A stretch of 64,000 nucleotides of DNA from Adiantum capillus-veneris (GCA_014529385.2 CM043960.1:73051910-73115909); one strand, 5' to 3'. Positions 32,456-45,719 are shown, counted from the first letter of the stretch. Made by a program: numbers and translations. Notes: generated from the sequence alone by a model not told the origin.

Positions 32456-33157
32456 ATTCAAGTGCCGCTGAGGAGAGCTTTGTGCCACCGTAAAAGCTTC
32501 ATATTATGCCAGTTCCTTGAGCCATTCTTGCAAACAACGCCACTCAACTAGCATAGCAAGAGGTCACCTTGTAACAAAAACATGTATGAATTCAACATTT
32601 GCAAGCTATATAATAAAGACACTTGTTAAGTATATGTTGTACAAATTTGCAAGTATTTCTATCTAACTGAAAATAAACAATCCTAAAATATACATTAGGA
32701 TGAGATTAACATCCCTAATAAGCATGGATTTGAAGCACCTACCTGCAAGATGTAACAAAGAAGATTGTTTTAGAGGAAAGGTGGTGACACTTGGCCTCTC
32801 TAACTTGCAGCCTTTCACTATTTGTGCATAAAAGCAACCTTTGTGCCAAGCACTACAAATAAGTAGAGGCAACACCTTAGACTTCAAAGTCTATGATAAG
32901 AAGAACACAATCAAAAGTAAGAGTATATTGTTACCTTGCATAAAGGGGTGTTTTATTCAAATATGTGATAGTATTGGCAAGATATTGAAGAACCATGAAT
33001 ATTCATCTCACCGATGGTACCACGTTTCTGGGATGACCTCTGCTCACCCTCACGTGCGGCCTTTGGTGCAAACGTTGCGAACAAGCAAATATGTATGCAT
33101 ACGATTTGTGATGTCCTTGAGCACCATGGTAGCTGTTGCGTGAGAAAGCAAAGGATG
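32456..33157. other. No recognisable gene
   Basis: Only short conflicting ORFs. Confidence 0.5.
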
Positions 33158-33395
33158 AAAAGAGAGAGGGGGGAGGGAGAGAGAGGAACATGGGAGGAGA
33201 CAAGGGGGTAGTGGGGGAGAGAGAGAGAGAGAGTGGATAAGGAGGAGAGAAGGGGGCAGGGAGGGAGAGGGAGGAACATGGGAGGAGAGAAGGGGACAGT
33301 GGGGGAGAGGGAGAGAGAGGGGAGGAGGAGGAGAGAAGGGGACAGGGAGGGAGAGAAGAGGGAGAAAGGAGAGAGGAGGAAGAGAGAACAAAGGT
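33158..33395. repeat. Purine-rich (GGGAGA) low-complexity tract
   Basis: About 240 bases that are almost all purine on the plus strand, with imperfect repeats of aggaggagagaaggggaca and gggagggagag. May form triplex or G-rich structures. ORFs across it are low-complexity artefacts. Confidence 0.92.
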
Positions 33396-33589
33396 TTTTT
33401 TTTTGGGAGTTTTTTTTTTGAAAAATTGGACTTTTAGTGCTTGTAAGTTTAAAAAAAGGTACAAAAATACTTTTTTGATATGGATATATGTCGGGGGGGA
33501 GTTTTAAGTCAAAAATAAGTAAAAATTACTTTTTTAAAAGAAAATCAAATTTTGGCTCTTAGTGATCCACGTTTTTTATGATGTGGCCA

Positions 33590-33800
33590 CACCTCTTTAC
33601 TCCCTTCACTTTCAAAAAGGTAGAGAGAGAAGGTGACCTCCTAGGTCCACATCCTACATGTGTCTAAAAAAGGCTAGAAAAGCCTACTCAAAACTAGCTT
33701 CTTGAATGCCCTTGTCTCCTTAACCCTACACACCATTAGCCTTAATTCCTAAAAATTAGGATTCCTTACAAGGCCCATGCAAGGTCCATATTTCTCCTAA
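33590..33800 (+). repeat. Dispersed repeat, copy B
   Basis: Same-orientation partner of 8560-8875: cttgtctcct, ccttaattcctaaaaattag, gattccttacaaggccca and tctcctaatgtgtatgg. It adjoins the truncated 3' end of Copia-2 as copy A adjoins Gypsy-2. Confidence 0.7.
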
Positions 33801-33989
33801 TGTGTATGGTTGCTTGCTTACCCGTTTTAATGTTTTCTTGGTTCACTTTCTTGTTTGTTAAAAGAAAAATCGGCTGGATTTGGAGAGGTGTTGGGGTGGT
33901 TGGCAAAGGAGGTTTCAATAGCGACTTCAACTTGCAGGTTGAAAAATGTCATAGCCCTATTGATTTCCAAGGATGGCTAGAGGCCCCGA

Positions 33990-34500
33990 CCGAGTCTGTA
34001 ATCAAAGACATGTGTTTTAAGAGCCTCTCCCCAAAACTCTTGTGAGAGATTAGTTCCGGATAGCATGCATCTAACTCTCTCAAAAAGTGTGCTATTATAT
34101 CGTTCAACCACACCATTTGATATAGGGTTATAAGGAGCCATCAACTTTTGCTTAATGCCATGCATCTCACAAAACTTGTTGAGCTCATTAGAGACACTCT
34201 CCCATTATCCAATCTAATTTCTTTCAATTTAATCCCTTTCTATGTGGTAACAAAAGGATGAAACCGTTTGAAAGCATTCAACACTTCACTTTTGCCCTTC
34301 AACAAATACATCCATGACTTTCTACAAAAATCATCAATGAAAGTAGAAAAGTACCGTTCACCCCCATATGAACTAATAGGCATAGTGCGTACATTAGAGT
34401 ATACCAAATCAAGAGCGTTAGACTTCTTAGCGACACCAAAGTAAAAAGAAGACTTCACATGTTTTCCATATATACAATCATTACAAAATTCAAGAGCATG
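33990..34500 (-). pseudogene. Copia-2 integrase fragment
   Basis: Minus-strand pieces 34458-34240 and 34165-33977. They contain SNALDLVYSNVRTMPISSYG (the usual first catalytic Asp is Asn or Ser here), YFSTFIDDFCRKSWMYLLKGKSEV, then after a frame change GIKQKLMAPYNPISNGVVER with the catalytic Glu, YNSTLFERVRCMLSGTNLSQEFWGEA. Similarity stops near 34013, and RT and RNase H are absent. Copia order and motifs, clearly different from Copia-1. Confidence 0.9.
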
Positions 34501-35080
34501 GCTTTTTACATCAAATCTTCTTAAAGAGGAGAGAAACAGAAAGCCTTTCTAGCTCATATGGCCATGTCTTTTGTGCCAAAGCTCCATTTGAGAATGGACT
34601 TCCGCTACAACCAAAAACTTGGTGGGTAATGCTTTGAAATACAAGTAATATAAAGTCCCCTTCTTACTACCTTTTACAATCAACATAGACCCCTTGTGTA
34701 ATTTGTAAGACCCACCACAGAATGTAGTGAAATAAAATTCACATCCAGTTGTTCCACAGATAGCAAACTTTTCTTAATGCTAGGAACATATTGTACATCC
34801 TACAAAATCAGCTCTTGGCCATTCCCAAGAGCCAAACGAATGGTGCCAACACCCTCTATCTCACATGCATAGTTGTTGCCCAAGTAGACCTTGCATAGGC
34901 AACATGTAGTGTATGAAGAAACGATTCCAAAGATGGAGTAACATGAAAAGAGGAAATGTTGTCCACTATCCAAAATTGGGACAACCCATCATGAGCTAAA
35001 AGTAAAGCATCAATCACTTTGCTTTTGGTGATGTGCATATTACTTGTTGTTTCCATAACATCTCCATTATGCATGAGGCT
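34501..35080 (-). pseudogene. Copia-2 protease and GAG-pre-integrase
   Basis: Open 35074-34856 carries FWIVDNISSFHVTPSLESF, aligning to the Copia protease active site (W-x-x-DSGAS-x-H) with Ser-Gly replaced by Asn-Ile, so it is dead. Downstream near 34600-34480 the pre-integrase reads LWHKRHGHMS and LEFCNDCIYGKHVK, the HHCC pair. Several frame changes lie between them. Confidence 0.88.
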
Positions 35081-35199
35081 GCAACAAGCACTTCTTCAAT
35101 GTCAGGAAGAGTCTTCAATGACCACACTAGATGATGTATTTGCTTTAGCAATTTCTTTGAGGAAGAGCTATCATCATCTTTCTTCTCATCCTTTGTTTT

Positions 35200-35941
35200 C
35201 TTTCCCTACTGCTTCTTTCTTTCTTGGTCTTTCTTGTAGTATCGGCAATTGAGCTTTTGTGCCCTTTACGTCCACATTGATAGCAAGTCACATCTTGTTG
35301 TTACCTTGCTTCTACTACAGCTTTTGCCTTTATTAGTTGTATTTTCCTTCTTTTTGGATATGCCTCTAACTTGATAAGCTGAGCCACTGCTTTCACCACT
35401 AGACTTTCTCCTGATTTTTGCATTTAAGAGAGAGCCTCAAACAATATCAAAGGTTAAAGCAGGGTTATTTCTAAGTGAAACAACCAAAGATTCCCAGCTA
35501 TCAGGCAAAGTCATCAAAAAAAAAAAGCCTTCAATTTATCATTAATGTGTGACATACCTGAATCATACAACTGATTCAAAATCCATATGAAAGCATTCAA
35601 ATGCTCAAAGTTGGCTTAGACTCATTCAAATTCATGTTCACAAGTTTACGCATAAGATGTACGTGATTCAAGAGTTGTATTTTCATAAGTGTCCTTTAGC
35701 TTATTCCATATGGAATAATCTGTATCGAGACACTTAATGTCTGTAAGTACATCATCAAACATAGCCATTTTAATGTATGCAATCGTATTCTTATTGAGTC
35801 TAGCCCAATTCTCATCTTGCAATCTTTGAGAAACAAAATGCCTTCCATTCTGTCCTTCCACATATCAAAGCCAGCTCCATTAAACCTCTTGATTTCAAGA
35901 AGGGATTTATTGTCACTGCTATTCAAAGCATTAACATCCAT
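35200..35941 (-). pseudogene. Copia-2 gag with zinc knuckle
   Basis: Begins MDVNALNSSDNKSLLEIKRF at 35941, continues FNGAGFDMWKDRMEGIL, then in a shifted frame WARLNKNTIAYIKMAMFDDV, DTDYSIWNKLKDTYENTTLE. This is the Copia gag pattern (Y/W-x-x-W-K, then WxxLxxxYE). Near 35250-35285 a CCHC knuckle CYQCGRKGH can be read, its last Cys thrown out of frame by a one-base loss. No clear PBS or 5' LTR was found at 35946-36331. Confidence 0.88.
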
Positions 35942-35945
35942 AATT

Positions 35946-36331
35946 TAGCAATACACTAAAGATACAAGTGTTGTAATTTATGACAACAAATAACCAGGTG
36001 AATATCAGCCAAGAACAATTAAATTTTCCAGCAAGTTAGAGAGCAAGGATCACTACCACTGTGTCCAAATAATGTACAATAGTAAAATTGATAGTTTTCA
36101 GCAAAGAAGTAGAAATTACAGCATAGAAAACACACATACATTGTCGGGCTCCCACTTTAGCAATATCGCCAAAAATGCATTTACAATAGTCTTAGATTTA
36201 TAAATGATGTTTCGAATAACTGTAACATGAATATTCAGCAATATAATAACTTGATGCGAGTTGCCCAATGTAGGTAATGCATACATAAGAGCACATATCA
36301 ATTTTTGATACACAAAAAAACAATAAATCTC
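35946..36331. other. Flank between Copia-2 and the gag-protease array, no gene
   Basis: AT-rich. May contain remnants of the Copia-2 leader or LTR, without a repeat partner to prove it. Confidence 0.4.
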
Positions 36332-37786
36332 TCTAGAGGTGACAGTTGATGCATTAAAGATGAAGTTTATTAAGGGCCTGAGAGAAGTGCTGAAGTTTTA
36401 AGTGAAGGGTGCAGGTTCTATCGTTTTTATGGATGTTGCGGCCAAGTCAAAAAGCTATGAGAAGATGGAAAAGTTTAATCAGAGTCAAGGGATGATAGCA
36501 AGAGCACATCGTCCTCATAACTCTGCTGCACCAAATCAAAGAACTGTACCAAATCAAACTAGTTCTAATAATCGATAGAATAACAATGTGTAGCAATGAC
36601 GAGGGTCATTCTCTAATGTGGGAAATGGTAATGGCAATCAAAATGGCAACTAGAAGAAGCAACCTCCAGTGCGTTGGCAGCAAGACCCAGACTTTCTCGA
36701 AAAAGCATGATGCCTTGGAATATGTTTTCGATGTGTATGTAGAACAAGGCCACCAAACTTATGAGTGTTGAAACAAAGAGATCGATAAGGTGGCTCGAGC
36801 CAAGATGGCTAAAATAGACACCATTGATGAAGCGGAGGATAAAGGTAAGTCTTTGACCCTCCTCTCTGGTGTCTTACATCTTCTCTGCATCATCTAAAAG
36901 ATTTTGTGATAAATTTTGTGGGTAGATTCAGAAATCAAAAATTGAATTTCTGAATCGATTTGGGAAGTACACATTGCTTTTTTCCTTCTAAGTTGGTTAA
37001 GAAATTAAACTCGAGGATAAACCGAGACATCAAGAGACTTGTGCAGTAAGCCAACGATAACAAAAGTTTCACAAAAGGGTTGAGTGAAAATTTTATCTTT
37101 TTCTTTGAATGGTCAAGAACATAAAGGTAATTTTTATGTTATAGATATGTGTGTGCATGATGTAATCATTCGCATGGATTGGGTGGCTGATAAATTTTGT
37201 TTTAATTGATTGTGAAGAAAGGAAAAATATCTTTTAAACTCTCAAATGGGGGTAGTCATGCTATTCATGGGGTACAAAACACCCTTAAAATTTAGGACTT
37301 AAAAAAACAAAAACTTATTTTTCATAATAGATTTTTCAGTGTCTTCTTGGTTATTTTACAGGATGCCACCTTTCGGATAGTTTTTCTGACTATCTTTGGT
37401 TCGTTGAGTTAAAGTTAGAAAAAGTTACTTTCTGAACTGACTTTATGGTGGAGATTCGTGCAGGTCATGCACTGAATAAAGAGCATGCCTAATTTTTTCT
37501 ACACATACATGCTATGGGAGTGAGAGTGGGATTGTGAACGAGAGTGCAATTGTGACTTTGTGTGAGATTGGGATTGTGAGTTAGAGTGAGATGCAATTGT
37601 ACTTGCAATAGCTCGGGGGTGGTAAGGTGGATGAATCAAGCTATATGCTCCTCTTATAATTCAAAGTATCTTATACAATTACTCAATTTCACTCCACTCT
37701 GTGTATTGTGTTTAATTTTCTCTATCTCTCAAGTTATCTCTCCTGTGTCTTGTGGTATCAAAGCACGTTTTGATTCTGCGGTAAAG
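36332..37786 (+). pseudogene. Array unit 0 (5'-truncated gag, knuckle, protease, LTR-like end)
   Basis: Begins inside gag (dALKMKFIKGLREVLKF). The knuckle codons near 36724 contain a 5-base insertion. The protease site reads IDLGSTHC with Leu for Ser, and a stop interrupts the preceding strand. The C-terminal protease part is near 37138-37260. The LTR-like segment starts about 37513 and the PBS-like TGGTATCAAAGC is at 37753-37764. Confidence 0.85.
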
Positions 37787-39079
37787 ATGGAAGCTTACAA
37801 ACAACAATTGAGGGAGCAGGCTGATCTTATCCAGTGGCTTAGTTGATGACCTTAATGTGCTTTAACAGTTTGAGAATGGTAAGGGATTAATTGATTATGA
37901 ACGATCTGAAGATGGAGGAATTCGGATGGAGATCCGGGTGAAGAAGATCCATTACCACCTCCACACAGTGAAGGGTCAAAGAAGAAGTATGAAGAGTGAA
38001 GGAAGAAGTGAAAGAGAGACTCATCCAATGATCTCCTCACTACAATACGGAGAAGAAGACGGAGTTCGACGGCTTCAAGCAAAACGAGGTGGACATACAT
38101 GATTTGAGTATAAGGAGAGGATACTGCGTCTCCACAAATATGCTCCAGAGGGGACAGATGTTGCATTAAAGATGAATTTTATTGAGGAACTGAGAGAAGC
38201 GTTGAAGTTCCAAGTGAAGGATGCATGTTGTATCGATTTTTTGGATGTTGTGGCCAAGGAAGAAAGCTATGAGAAGGTGGAAAAGTTTAATCACAGTCAA
38301 CGGATGATTACAATGGGACATCATCCTCATAACTCTACTACAACAAATTAGAGAAATTTGCCAAATGAGACTACTTATAATAATCAATAGAATAACAATG
38401 TGTAGCAACGATGAGGACCGGGGAATGGTAATGGCAATCATGATGTAAACCAAAAGCAGTGACCTCAACTGCATTGACAGCTAGACCCAAAGTTCCTCGA
38501 AAGAGCTCAAAGGCTTGGATTATGTTTCCGATGTGGAGAACAAGGCCATCAGTCTTATGAGTGTTCAAACAAAGAGATCGATAAGGTAGTTCGAGCCAAG
38601 ATGGCTGAAGTAGAGACTATCGATGAAGTGGAGGGTAAAGGTAAGTCATTTGACCCTCCTCTGCAGTGTCTTACATCTTCTATGCATCATCTAAAAGCTT
38701 TTGTGATTAAGTTTGTGGGTAAAATTAGAAATAAAAAATTGAATTTTTTAATCAATTTGAGAAGTACACATTGCTTTTTGTCTTCTAAATTGGTTAAGAA
38801 ATTAAACTTGAGGTTAAACCAAGAGATTAAGAGACCTGTGGAGTTAGCCAGTGGTAACAAAAGCTGATTGAAACTTTATCTTTTTCTTTAAATAGTCTAG
38901 AACATAAAGGTAATTTGTATGTTATAGATATGGGTATGCATGATGTAATCATTGGCATGGATTGGATGGATGAGAATCATGTTTTAATTGATTGTGGAGA
39001 AAGAAAAATATCTTTTAAACTTTCTGATGGGGCTAGTCACGCTATTCATGGGGTACAAAATAGCCTTAAAATTTTGGAC

Positions 39080-39149
<70 letters not shown>

Positions 39150-39622
39150 TTTCATGATAGATATTTTTAATGTATTTTTGGTTATTTTGTAGGATGCCAC
39201 CTTATGGATAGCTTTTTCGGCTATCTTTGGTTCGTTGAGTTAAAGTTAGAAAAAGATACTTTTTGTAATGACTTTATGGTGGAGATTCCTGCATGTCATG
39301 CACTGAACAGAGAGCATGCCTATTTTTTTCTACATGTATAAGGTATGGGAGTGAGAGTGGGATTGTGAACGACACTGCGATTATGAATGTGTGTGAGGTT
39401 GGGATTGTGAGTGAGAGCGAGATGCAATTTTATCTACAATAGCTCGGGGGTGGTCGGGTGGATGAATTGAGCTATGATCCTCCTATAATACAAAGTATCT
39501 ATTACAATTACTCTATTGCGCTCCACTCTGTGTATTGTGTTAATATTTCTCTATCTCTCAAGTTATCTCTCCCGTGCATCCCCACAAGTTGTATAAGAGC
39601 ACGTGCCGATTCTGAGATAAAG
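37787..39622 (+). pseudogene. Array unit 1 (gag, intact knuckle, protease)
   Basis: 1836 bp. The CCHC knuckle is intact at 38523-38564 (CFRCGEQGHQSYEC). Protease pieces are open at 38601-38867 (active site changed to INLRSTHC) and 38915-39157 (YVIDMGMHDVIIGMDWMDEN). A TA microsatellite at 39083-39142 follows the protease end. Gag is broken by frame changes before 38200. Confidence 0.88.
39083..39142. repeat. (TA)n microsatellite, about 60 bp
   Basis: Perfect TA run confined to array unit 1, at the end of the protease frame (after KILDI). Confidence 0.97.
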
Positions 39623-41206
39623 ATGGAAGCTTATGAACAACAATTGAAGGAGCAGGCTAATCTTATCCAGTGTTTGAGTGATGATCTTAATGTTCTTCAA
39701 TGGTTTAAGAATAGTAAGGGAATACTTGATGATGAACGATCTAAAGATGGAGGAATTCCAGTGGAGATCACGGGCAAAGAAGATCCATTACCACCTCCAC
39801 ATGGTGAAGGGTCAAAGAATAAGTATGAAGAGCAAAGGAAGAAGCAAAAGAGAGAATATTCCGATGATCTCCTCACTACAATATGGAGAAGAAGATGGAT
39901 TTTTATGGCTTTAAGAAAAAGGAGATGGCCAGACATGATCTTACTGTGGATGAGTATAAGGAGAGGTTACTGCGTCTCTATAAATATGCTCCAGAGGTGA
40001 TGGTGATGCATTAAAGGTGAAGTTTATCTAGGGCCTCAGAGAAGTTCGAACTAAAGGATGTAGGTTGTATAGATTTTTTGGATGTCATGGCCAAGGAAGA
40101 AAACTATGAGAATATGGAAAAGTTTAATCAGAGTCAATAGATGATTGCAATGGGACATCTGCCTCATAATTGTGATGCAGTAAATTGGATAAATCTACCA
40201 AATCAGACTACTTTTAATAATCGATAAAATAAAAATGTGCAGCAACGACAAGGGTCATTCCCTAATGTGGGGAATGGTAATGGAAATCACAATGGCAACC
40301 AGAAGAAGCCATCTCTAGTGTGTTGGCAGCAAGGCCCAGAGTTCCTTGAAAGAGCTCGAAGGCTTGGATTATGTTTTCGATGTGGAGAACAAGGCCACTG
40401 TATTTATTAGTGTCTGAATAAAGAGATCGATAAGGCGGTTTGAGCCAAGATGATTGAAATAGAGACTATCGATGAAGCGGAGGATAAAGGTAATTCATTT
40501 GACCCTCCTCTACGGTGTCTTGCATCTTCTATGCATCATCTAAAAGCTTATGTGATTAAGTTTGTGGTTAAAATCAAAAATTAAAAATTGAATTTCTTAA
40601 TTGATTCAAGAAGTACACGTTGCTTTTTGTCTTCTAAATTGGTTAAGAAATTGATCTTGAGGATAAACCAAGAGATTAAGAGACATCTGGAGTTAGCTAG
40701 CGACGATAACAAAATTTATGTTTCCAAATCTTCTTGTAACAGATAATTTTAGTGTCTTTTTGGTTATTTTGTAGGACACCACCTTTCATATAGCTTTTTC
40801 GCCTATCTCTGGTTCGTTGAGTTAAAGTTAGAAAAAGTTACTTTCAAACTAACTTTATGGTGGAGATTCGTTCATGTCATGCACCAAACAAAGAGCATGC
40901 CTATTGTTTTCTACATATACAGGGTATGGGAGTGAGAGTGGGATTATGCATGAGAGTGCTATAATGAGTGTGTGTGAGATTGGGATTGTGAGTGAGAATG
41001 AAACACAATTCTATTTGCAATATCTCGGGGGTGGTTGGGTTAATGAATCAAGCTAACCTCCTCTTATAATTTAAAGTATCTAATACAATTACTGTATTGT
41101 GCTCCACTCTAAGTATTGTGTTTATTTCTCTCTATCTCTCAAGTTATCTCTCCCGTGTCTCCTCACAAGTGGTATCTGAGCAAGTTCTGATTTTGTGGTG
41201 GTAAAG
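39623..41206 (+). pseudogene. Array unit 2 (protease C-terminus deleted)
   Basis: The gag start is open within 39458-40000. The knuckle near 40375-40416 has a stop (CFRCGEQGHCIY then stop). The protease site reads LIDSRSTRC. After ELASDDNK near 40710 about 260 bases are missing relative to unit 1, removing DVIIGMDWM. Confidence 0.87.
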
Positions 41207-43051
41207 ATGGAAGCTTACGAGAAACAATTGAAGGAGCAGACTGATCTTATCTTGCGGCTAAGTTTGATTATCTTAATGTGCTTCAACGGTTTAAGCATGG
41301 TAAGGGAATACTTAATTATGAAGGATCTAAAGATGGGGGAATTTGGGTGGAGATCACAGGGGAGAAGAAGATCCATTACCACCTCCACGCCATGGAGGGT
41401 CAAAGAAGAAGTATAAAGAGCAAAGGAAGAAGCGAAAGAGAGACTCGTCTGATGATCTCGTGACTACAATATGGAGAAGAAGATAGAGTTCTAGAGCTTC
41501 AAGCAAAAGGAGGTGGACATACTTAATCTCACTGTGGATTAGTATAAGAAGAGGCTCTCGCGTCTCTGTAAATATGCTCCAGAGGTGACGGGTGATGCAT
41601 TAAAGATGAAGTTTATTAAGGGCTTGATAGACGTGCTAAAGTTCAAAGTGAAGGGTTCAGGTTTTATCAATTTTTTTGGATGATGTGGCCAAGGCCAAAA
41701 ACTATGAGAAGATAAAAAAACTAAATAGAGCCAACGGATGATTGCCATGGGACATCATCCTCATAAATTTACTGCAGCAAATCAGAGAAATCTCCCAAAT
41801 CATATTACTTCTAATAATCAATAAAATAATAATGTGCAGTAACAACGAGGGTCATTCCCTAATGCGGGGAATGGTAATGGCAATGAGAATGGCAACCAGA
41901 AGAAGTGACCTCTATTGTGTTGGTAGTAAGACCTAGTAAGTTCCTTGTAAGAGCTCGAAGGCTTGTATTATGTTTTCAATGTGCCGAATAAGGCCACTTG
42001 ACTTATGAGTGTCCAAACAAAGAGATCGATAAGGCGGTTCAAGACAAGGTAGCTGAAGTAGAGACTATCGATGAAGCGTAGGATAAAGGTAAGTCATTTG
42101 ACCCTCCTCTACAGTGTCTTACATCTTCTGTGCATCATCTAAAAGCTTTTGTGGTTAAGTTTGTGAATAAAATCCAAAATCAAAAATTGAATTTCTTAAT
42201 TGATTCAAGAAGTACACATTGCATTTTGTCTTCTAAAGTGGTTAAGATATTAAAATAAACCAAGAGATTGAGAGACCTGTGGAGTTAGCCAGCGGAAGTA
42301 ACAAAAGTTTCATGAAAGGGCTGACTGAAAAATTTTATTTTTCTATGAATTTTCAAGAACATAAAGGTAATTTTTATGTTATAGATATGGGTGTGCATGA
42401 TGTAATCATTGTCATGAATTGGATGAGTGAGAATCATGTTTTGATTGTTTATAAAGAAAGGAAAATCTCCTTGAAATTTTTTGATAGGGGTAGTCATGCT
42501 ATTCATGGGGTATAAAACAACCTTAAAATTTTGGACTTAAAAGAGAAAAAAAAATTTGTATGTTCGCAACTCTTTTCATTAAAGATATTTTTAGTGTGTT
42601 TTTGGCTATTTTGCAAGACACCACCTTTCGGGGATAGCTTTCTTGCCTACCTTTGGTTCGTTGAGTTAAAGTTAGCAAAAACTTGCTTTTTGAACTAACT
42701 TTATGGTGGAGATTGGTGTATGTCATGTAGCGAACATAGGGCATGCCTATTTTTTCTACATATACAGGCTATGGGAGTGAGAGTGGGATTGTCAAATGAG
42801 ACTGCGATTGTGAGTGTGTGTAAGATTGGGATTGTGAGTGAGAGTGAGACGCAATTCTGTTTGTGATAGCTCAAGGATGGTGGGGTGGATGCATCAAGGT
42901 ATGCTCCTCTTATAATTCAAAGTATCTAGTACGATTACTCTATTGCATTCCACTATGTGTATTGTGTTTATTTTTCTCTATGTCTCAAGTTATCTCTCTC
43001 GTGTCTCATCACACAAGTGGTATCAGAGCACATTCTGATCCTACGGTAAAT
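41207..43051 (+). pseudogene. Array unit 3 (gag, knuckle, protease)
   Basis: 1845 bp. The knuckle is damaged (CFQCAE, stop, GHLTYEC). The protease site is LIDSRSTHC. The C-terminal protease is open at 42279-42515 (FYVIDMGVHDVIIVMNWMSE; the family GMDWM is altered). Confidence 0.87.
43018..43029 (+). promoter_or_regulatory. Primer-binding site of array unit 4
   Basis: TGGTATCAGAGC, identical to the Copia-1 PBS, two bases after an LTR-like ...CACA end and 22 bases before the gag ATG. Confidence 0.85.
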
Positions 43052-43938
43052 ATGGAAGCTTACGAACAACAATTGAAGGAGCAGTTTGATCTTGTCCGAT
43101 GGCTTAGTGATGATCTTTATGTGCTTCAACGCTTTAAGAATGATAAGGGAATACTTGATGATGAACGATTTGAAGATGGAGGAATTTTGGTGGAGATCAC
43201 GGGCGAAGAAGAGTCATTACCACCTCCACAGGGTCAAAGATCAAATAAGAAGTATGAAGAGTGAAGGAAAAAATGAAAGAGAGAATCATCCAATGATGTC
43301 CTCAGTACATTATGGAGAAAAAGATGGACTTCTATGGCTTCAAGCAAAAGGAGGTGGACATACATGATCTGAATGCGGAAGAGTATAAGGAGAGGTTCGT
43401 GTGTCTCCACAAATATGCTCCAGAGGTGACGGGTGATGCATTAAAGATGAATTTATTTCCAAATATTTTTGTAAAATATATTTTTAGTGACTTTTTGGTT
43501 GTTTTACAGGACACCACCTTTCAGATAACTTTTTTGCCTATCTTTGGTTCGTTGAGTTAAAGTTAGAAAAAGTTTCTTTTTGAACTTACTTTATGGTGGA
43601 TATTCGTGCATGTCATGCACCGAAAAGACAGCATCCGTATTTTTTTCTACATATATAGGCTATGGGAGTGAGAGTGGGATTGTGAATGAGAGTGTGATTG
43701 TGAGTGTGTGTGAGTTTGGAATTGTGAGTGAGAATGAGATGCAATTCTATTTGCGATAGCTCGGGGGTGGTCGGGTGGATGAATCGAGCTACGTTCCTTT
43801 TATAATCAAAGTATCTAATACAATTACTCTATTGCGCTCAACTCTATGTATTGTGTTTATTTTTATCTATCTCTCAAGTTATCTCTCCCGTGTCTTGTCA
43901 CAAGTGATATTAGAGCACGTTCTGATTTTGCTGTAAAG
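43052..43938 (+). pseudogene. Array unit 4 (gag only, 0.95-kb deletion)
   Basis: The gag start is open in 42863-43264 (MEAYEQQLKEQFDLVRWLSD, ILDDERFEDGGILVEITGEE). At about 43447, after GDALKMN, it jumps to the tail before the LTR-like segment, so knuckle and protease are missing. It is preceded by a canonical PBS at 43018-43029. Confidence 0.87.
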
Positions 43939-45487
43939 ATGAAAGCTTACAAACAACAATTGAAGGAGCAGGCTGATCTTATCTGGCATCTTAGTTTGAC
44001 GGTCTTAATTAATGTGCTTCAACGGTTTAATAATGGTAAGGGAATACTTGATGATGAACGATCTGAAGATGGAGGAATTTGGGTGGAGATCACAGGCGAA
44101 GAAGATCTATTACCACCTCCATAGGGTGAAGCGTCAAAGAAGGAATATGACAAGGGAACAAAGAAGTGAAAGAGAGACTCTTTCGATGATCTCCTCACTA
44201 CAATATGGAGAAGAAGATGGCATTCTACAACTTCAAGCAAAAGGAGGTGGACAAACGTGATCTGAGTGTGGATGAGTATTTCCTGTGTCTCAAAAAATAT
44301 GCTCCAGAGGTGATGGATGATGCATTAAAGATGAACTTTATTGAGGGCCTGAGAGAAGTGTTGAAGCTCCAAGTGAAGGGTGTAGGTTGTACCAATTTTT
44401 TGGATGCTATGACCAAGGCAGAGAACTATGAGAAGATGGAAAAGTTTAATCAAAGTCCACTGATGATTCCAATGGGACATCGTCTTCATAACTCTGCTAC
44501 AGCAAATCAGAGAAATCTGCCAAATCATATTACTTCTAATAATCGAGAGAATAACAATGTACAACAATGACGAGGGCCGTTCCCTAATGCGAGGAATGGT
44601 AATGGCAACCAAAAGAAGGGACCTCCAGTACGTTGGTAGTAAGACCCAAAGTTCCTCGAAAGAGCTCAAAGGCTTGGAGTATATTTCCAATGTGGAGAAC
44701 AAGCTAGGCCACCAAACTTATGAGTGAACACAGAGATTGATAAGGCAGTTTGAGCCAAGATGGCTGAAGTAGAGACTATCGATGAAGCAGAGGATAAGGA
44801 TAAGTCATTTGACCCTTCTCTGCAGTGTCTTACATCTTCTATGCATCGTTTAAAAGCTTCTATGATTAAGTTTGTGGGTAAAATAAGAAATCAAAAATTG
44901 AGTTTCTTAATCTATTCGGGTAGTACACATTGACTTTTGTCTTTAAATTGGTTAAGGAATTAAATTTGAGGATAAACCAAGAGATTAAGAGCCCAGTGGA
45001 GTTAGCCAACAGTAACAAAAGTTTCACGAAAGGACTGATTAAAAATTTATCTTTTTCTTTGAATGGTCAATAAAGGTAATTTTTATGTTATAGACACGGG
45101 TGTGCATGATGTAATCATTGGCATGGATTGGATAACTAAGAATCATGTTTTGATTGATTGTGAAGAAAGAAAAATCTCTTTTAGACTTTTTGATGGGGGT
45201 AGTCATGCTATTCATGGGGTCAAAAACAACCTTAAAATTTAGGACTCTTTCAAAAACAAAAAAAATAAACTAAGAAAAAAGCTTATGTTTTCAAATCTTT
45301 TCGTAATAGATATTTTTAGTGTCTTTTTGGTTATTTTGCAGGACGGCACCTTTCGGATAGATTTTCTATCTATGTTTGGGTCGTTGAATTAAAGTTAGAA
45401 AAATTTTCAAACTAACTTTATGGTGGAGATTTGTGCATGTCATGCACCGAACGGAGAGCATGCCTTTTCTATTCTACATATATAGGA

Positions 45488-45717
45488 TATGGGAGTGAGA
45501 GTGGGATTGAATTGTGAGTGTGTGTGATATTGGGATTGTGAGTGAGAGTGAGACACAATTCTATTTGTGATAGCTTGGGGGTGGTTGAGTGGATGAATCG
45601 AGCTATGCTCCTCTTATAATTCAAAGTATCTAATACAATCTTTCTATTGCACGCTACTCTGTGTATTGTGTTTATTTTTGCCTATCTCTCAAGTTATCTC
45701 TCACGTGTCTCATCACA
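45488..45717 (+). repeat. LTR-like segment of the array (representative, before unit 6)
   Basis: From tatgggagtgagagtggg to tctcatcaca. It contains repeated gattgtgagtgagagt phrases, ctcctcttataattcaaagt (a possible TATA-type site) and ctatctctcaagttatctct. Homologues start about 37513, 39344, 40925, 42770, 43661, 47291 and 48318. The CA end next to a PBS identifies the 3' boundary of an LTR; the 5' boundary is not determined. Confidence 0.75.
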
Positions 45718-45719
45718 AG

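Noticed and set aside
33003-33464. 153-codon Pro/Ser-rich ORF and overlapping ORFs
   Set aside because: Low-complexity purine-rich tract read on the other strand; no domain, conflicting frames.
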